Below are positions 60,962-64,000 of a stretch of 64,000 nucleotides of DNA, in pieces. Source of the stretch: Flaviramulus_B aquimarinus (GTDB lineage: Bacteria > Bacteroidota > Bacteroidia > Flavobacteriales > Flavobacteriaceae); contig NZ_BAABJH010000006.1 in NCBI RefSeq assembly GCF_039543205.1, positions 1 to 64,000 on the forward strand. The letters run 5' to 3'. The translations under genes were made by a program, and so were the position numbers. Below the pieces are notes generated by a model. The model saw only the letters and a program-made list of their open reading frames with translations, made no database searches and was not told the origin of the DNA. Positions within the stretch are counted from its first letter, which is position 1. The number at the start of each line of letters is the position of its first letter.

Positions 60962-61993
60962 ATGTACAAACGCTTACTTCGTCCTCTATTTTTTTCATTC
61001 GACCCTGAAAAGATTCATCATTTTACATTTTCATTAATAAAAATCACCTCTAAATTCCCTGGATTGCCATCTATATTTAGAAGTTTGTATGTTATTGATG
61101 ATTCACGGTTAGAACGTAAATTATTGGGATTAACATTTAAAAATCCCGTAGGTTTAGCCGCAGGTTTTGATAAAAATGCAGTGTTGTATAATGAATTGGC
61201 AAATTTTGGATTTGGTTTTATTGAAATTGGGACCGTAACCCCTAAAGCACAAAAAGGAAACCCTAAGAAAAGACTTTTTAGGCTAAAAGACGACCAAGGC
61301 ATTATTAATAGAATGGGCTTTAATAATGAAGGTTTAGATGCTGCAATAACACAACTTAAAAAGAATAAAGGCAAACTGATTATTGGTGGAAATATAGGAA
61401 AAAACACCAGTACGAAACCAGAAGGTTATACTAAAGATTATTTAGAGTGTTTTAATGCCTTGCACCCTTATGTTGATTATTTTGTGCTTAATGTAAGCTG
61501 TCCTAATGTTGGCAGTCATGCTAAACTAAATGATAAGGATTATTTAGAAGAACTTATAGGAGCCGTACAAAAAGCAAATCATACTTTTGAAAAACAAAAA
61601 CCTATCCTGTTAAAAATTGCACCAGATTTAAATAACAATCAGTTAGATGAAATTATTGAACTGGTTGCCACTACAAAACTTGATGGTGTTATTGCTAGTA
61701 ATACCTCTACGGACAGAACTGGTTTAAAAGCCTCTGATGCTTTACTTGAAAGTATTGGTAATGGTGGTTTGAGTGGACAACCTATAAAAGATAAGAGCAC
61801 TCAAGTTATTAAATACCTTTCTGATAAAAGTAAAAAAGCGTTTCCTATAATAGGCGTAGGGGGCGTTCATTCTGCTAAAGATGCTCTAGAAAAAATAGAT
61901 GCTGGTGCTGATTTAGTTCAGATTTATACAGGGTTTATTTATGAAGGGCCAAGTCTTATTAAGCGTATTAATAAAGCTTTGCTTAAAAAATAA
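60962..61993 (+). CDS. pyrD: Dihydroorotate dehydrogenase, class 2 (quinone-dependent) with Cys in the active-site loop
   Basis: The 343-residue enzyme oxidises dihydroorotate to orotate in pyrimidine synthesis and passes electrons to menaquinone. The N-terminal amphipathic extension (MYKRLLRPLFFSFDPEKIHHFTFSLIK) that holds the quinone tunnel in class 2 enzymes is present, as are GLAAGFDKNA, GFIEIGTVTPKAQKGNPKKRLFRL and IGVGGVHSAKDALEKI. The catalytic loop reads NVSCPNVG: Cys180 stands where E. coli PyrD has the general base Ser175 (NISSPN). This loop is that of class 1 enzymes, which use Cys. The fold and length are otherwise class 2. Confidence 0.93.
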   Translation: MYKRLLRPLFFSFDPEKIHHFTFSLIKITSKFPGLPSIFRSLYVIDDSRLERKLLGLTFKNPVGLAAGFDKNAVLYNELANFGFGFIEIGTVTPKAQKGNPKKRLFRLKDDQGIINRMGFNNEGLDAAITQLKKNKGKLIIGGNIGKNTSTKPEGYTKDYLECFNALHPYVDYFVLNVSCPNVGSHAKLNDKDYLEELIGAVQKANHTFEKQKPILLKIAPDLNNNQLDEIIELVATTKLDGVIASNTSTDRTGLKASDALLESIGNGGLSGQPIKDKSTQVIKYLSDKSKKAFPIIGVGGVHSAKDALEKIDAGADLVQIYTGFIYEGPSLIKRINKALLKK

Positions 61994-61999
61994 TCGTGA

Positions 62000-63928
62000 T
62001 TATTTTATAATTCTTTTTAAGACTCTGGAATCCCCATTGGTTAAAATAAGTAAATATGTTCCTGAAGATAGAGTACTTACATCAATAGGTTGATTTGTAA
62101 CTGTTCCTGACAAAAATGTTTGACCAACTAAATTGGAAACTTCAAAAGTTGAAATTCTTTTTGGGTCGTTACTTTTAATAAAAATAATTCCATCTCGAAC
62201 AGGGTTAGGGTATACTTTATAAAATTCATCCGTTATGGCAACATCAATGGTTTTAATAAAAATATTATCGATAGCAATATCACCGTCCCAACTAGAACCT
62301 CTTACTGCTCTAAATCTAACTTTAATAGTTTGGTTTGTATATGCAGATAAATTAATGGATTTAGTTAAAAAAGCATCCTCTTGATTATTCTGCTGACTTC
62401 CATAAAGTGCTGGAATTATATCATTAATATAACCATCTTCAGTTTTAAGATCTATGTGTAATTCTCCTATATGTTTACCAAACATATGGTATGAAAACTC
62501 TAATTCACTATTCTCATTATTAACAGTAAAACAAGGTGAAATAAATTCTGCTATATCACCAGGGTTTACACCAGTGGCTTCTGCATAAATATAGGTGTTT
62601 AATCCGCCCTCAGCCTTTTTGTAATTTGTAGGTCCTGTAGTTTTAGATTGTGTATCACCAACATTGGTATACCAAAGGTAACCACTTCCAGAAACATCGT
62701 TATTTGTCCAGCCATGGTTTCCTAACATATCAAAATCTTCAAAATTTTCATCAAAAAGAGTCGTTTGAGTTCCTACTTTAATAAAATTGGTAAACGTTTT
62801 TTTAATGGTTTTCGATTTATTTGAAACTTTAAGAATGACACTATAAATACCTGATTCATAAGTGTGTGATGGATTTTTTGAAGTATAGTCAACAACACCA
62901 TCAGCATCAATATCCCATTCCCATTGTGTAATATTTTCACTTAAACTTTCAAAATTTACAGTTAGTGATTCTTCACAGGTTTCACTTTCATTTACTGAAA
63001 TATTAGCATTAAAGGTAGAGCAGGCCAAATAATTTTTTGTTGTCATATAAAACGCATACATACGTGCTAATTGCTGTGGCGAAAATTGTGTTCTACAGTT
63101 TTTATCAGCATACGACATAATGTTGTTGGTATCTGGTTTGAAAGTCTCTCCGTTTGCATCGGTTTCAGAACCTATGTAATTACAAAACTCATCAACATTC
63201 GAATTCGTTAATTTTGGATCTGCAGGTGTATCGCAAATGCCATCGCCATCAGTATCACAATTACTTCCATTAACTAACTCGGTCGTTAATGTATCATTAT
63301 TAGGACCATGTGTATGTAATAAAGAGAAAAAATGGCCTAATTCATGTGCTAATGAAGAATTATTAAGTGCACAACTATTGTTTATTACAACAAGGTCGTT
63401 TCGTCCCATATTATCACTATAACCACAAATACTTTGTTCAGAATCATTTTCAATATAATCCGTAAAGTAAATGTTTATTAAACCAGAAACATAATGTGTT
63501 TCTGTTAATGTGTTTTCATTTTCTTTTTTAAAATGATATAAACTATCATCGTCTATGTAATTAATACCATCGCATAAGAAAAACTCTAAATAAGCATCAG
63601 CGTATTGATTGTTTAGGTTTGTAATAGCATTATTTAAGCTAGATTGACTAAGTCCACCAGAGCCATCCGATCTTCTAATAACGTGTGCTTTAACAGGTAT
63701 GGAGTTTATACTTGTAGTTGGCACAGGACCTTTGTTATATTTAGAACTTAAAAAATCTTGTTCGTGTTTTTTTAACTCAGCAGAAATACTTTTGTAATAG
63801 GCAATGGTTTCAGTAGAACTGATAGTACCACAACTCGGTTCAATCTTGTTCTGAGAAAATGTGAAAGCACTTAACAATAAAAATATTGAAAAGACGGTTA
63901 GGTTAAGTCTTGAGGTTAAAATATTCAT
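62000..63928 (-). CDS. Secreted M43-family (pappalysin-type) metalloprotease with PKD-like and type IX sorting domains
   Basis: The protein is 642 residues from the ATG at 63928 (MNILTSRLNLTVFSIFLLLSAFTFSQ, a good signal peptide); a start at 63949 is also possible. The catalytic domain (about 70-310) has HELGHFFSLLHTHG, the extended HExxHxxGxxH-type zinc motif of M43, and NIMSYADKNCRTQFSPQQLARM with the Met turn. A PKD-like domain (about 320-390) and a carbohydrate-binding-like jelly roll (about 400-560) follow. A C-terminal Por-type sorting domain (YKVYPNPVRDGIIFI...LKRIIK) directs type IX secretion. It is convergent with pyrD, 6 bases apart, with no terminator. Confidence 0.9.
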   Translation of the reverse strand: MNILTSRLNLTVFSIFLLLSAFTFSQNKIEPSCGTISSTETIAYYKSISAELKKHEQDFLSSKYNKGPVPTTSINSIPVKAHVIRRSDGSGGLSQSSLNNAITNLNNQYADAYLEFFLCDGINYIDDDSLYHFKKENENTLTETHYVSGLINIYFTDYIENDSEQSICGYSDNMGRNDLVVINNSCALNNSSLAHELGHFFSLLHTHGPNNDTLTTELVNGSNCDTDGDGICDTPADPKLTNSNVDEFCNYIGSETDANGETFKPDTNNIMSYADKNCRTQFSPQQLARMYAFYMTTKNYLACSTFNANISVNESETCEESLTVNFESLSENITQWEWDIDADGVVDYTSKNPSHTYESGIYSVILKVSNKSKTIKKTFTNFIKVGTQTTLFDENFEDFDMLGNHGWTNNDVSGSGYLWYTNVGDTQSKTTGPTNYKKAEGGLNTYIYAEATGVNPGDIAEFISPCFTVNNENSELEFSYHMFGKHIGELHIDLKTEDGYINDIIPALYGSQQNNQEDAFLTKSINLSAYTNQTIKVRFRAVRGSSWDGDIAIDNIFIKTIDVAITDEFYKVYPNPVRDGIIFIKSNDPKRISTFEVSNLVGQTFLSGTVTNQPIDVSTLSSGTYLLILTNGDSRVLKRIIK

Positions 63929-64000
63929 TTGGGGTAAAACATTTTGCATGTCAAATGTATACCTAATTGAATATTAGCTATAATAAAGCCGTTATAATGT

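Overview
The window comes from a member of the Bacteroidota, most likely a (marine) Flavobacteriaceae. The evidence is the low G+C content, secreted proteins with C-terminal type IX secretion sorting domains (NHL-repeat protein, M43 protease), a TonB-dependent receptor paired with a DUF4249 lipoprotein, a monomeric NADP-isocitrate dehydrogenase, bacillithiol synthesis (bshB1), TAnnTTTG-type -7 promoter boxes, and almost no Shine-Dalgarno sequences. Genus cannot be set from the sequence alone.

Layout. 1-120: the 3' end of a 5S rRNA gene and its terminator, so an rRNA operon lies just left of the window. 0.4-14 kb: Pif1-like helicase, DinB protein flanked by inverted copies of an interspersed repeat, murQ, a TonB receptor/DUF4249 pair, icd, rplS, trmD and a TonB protein. 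14.7-18.2 kb: a LytS/LytTR two-component operon carrying three copies of the 2TM domain. 18.2-27 kb: GNAT, lpxD, a LETM1-related protein, and an operon of PIG-L deacetylase, a 35-residue membrane peptide, a sodium:solute symporter and a Gfo/Idh/MocA oxidoreductase. 27.1-36.3 kb: mscS, a compact six-gene operon (DUF2520, kdsC, small membrane protein, UbiA prenyltransferase, maf, lipoprotein), truncated haemoglobin, fused cytochrome c assembly protein CcsBA and a second DinB protein.

36.36-46.54 kb is the outstanding region: an A+T-rich accessory island built as a row of gene cassettes separated by imperfect inverted repeats of about 70-140 bp that behave like integron attC sites. Every cassette starts with GTT plus about seven cassette-specific bases, and those bases reappear as their reverse complement at the left end of the repeat after the same cassette (10/10 matches for four cassettes, 9/10 for one, 8 bp for one). 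Two 191-bp direct repeats, 4.6 kb apart, end exactly at the GTT where different cassettes begin, as expected of a fixed insertion site. No integrase lies in the window, so this is a CALIN-like array with relaxed core sites. Cargo: an RNase H-fold protein overlapping a Ser/Thr kinase, KTSC and membrane proteins, an NHL-repeat secreted protein, a 481-residue unknown, a DnaJ-domain/membrane/lipoprotein trio and a serine hydrolase. An IS110-family transposase fragment has cut one site.

46.6-64 kb returns to core genes: DUF3307/SatD, mscL, a HAD phosphatase, a tandem duplication of a MATE transporter that left a truncated rlmF copy between the paralogues, rlmF, DUF2490, pckA, an SLC13 permease, bshB1, tRNA-His, pepT, pyrD (a class 2 enzyme with a class 1-type catalytic Cys) and an M43 metalloprotease.
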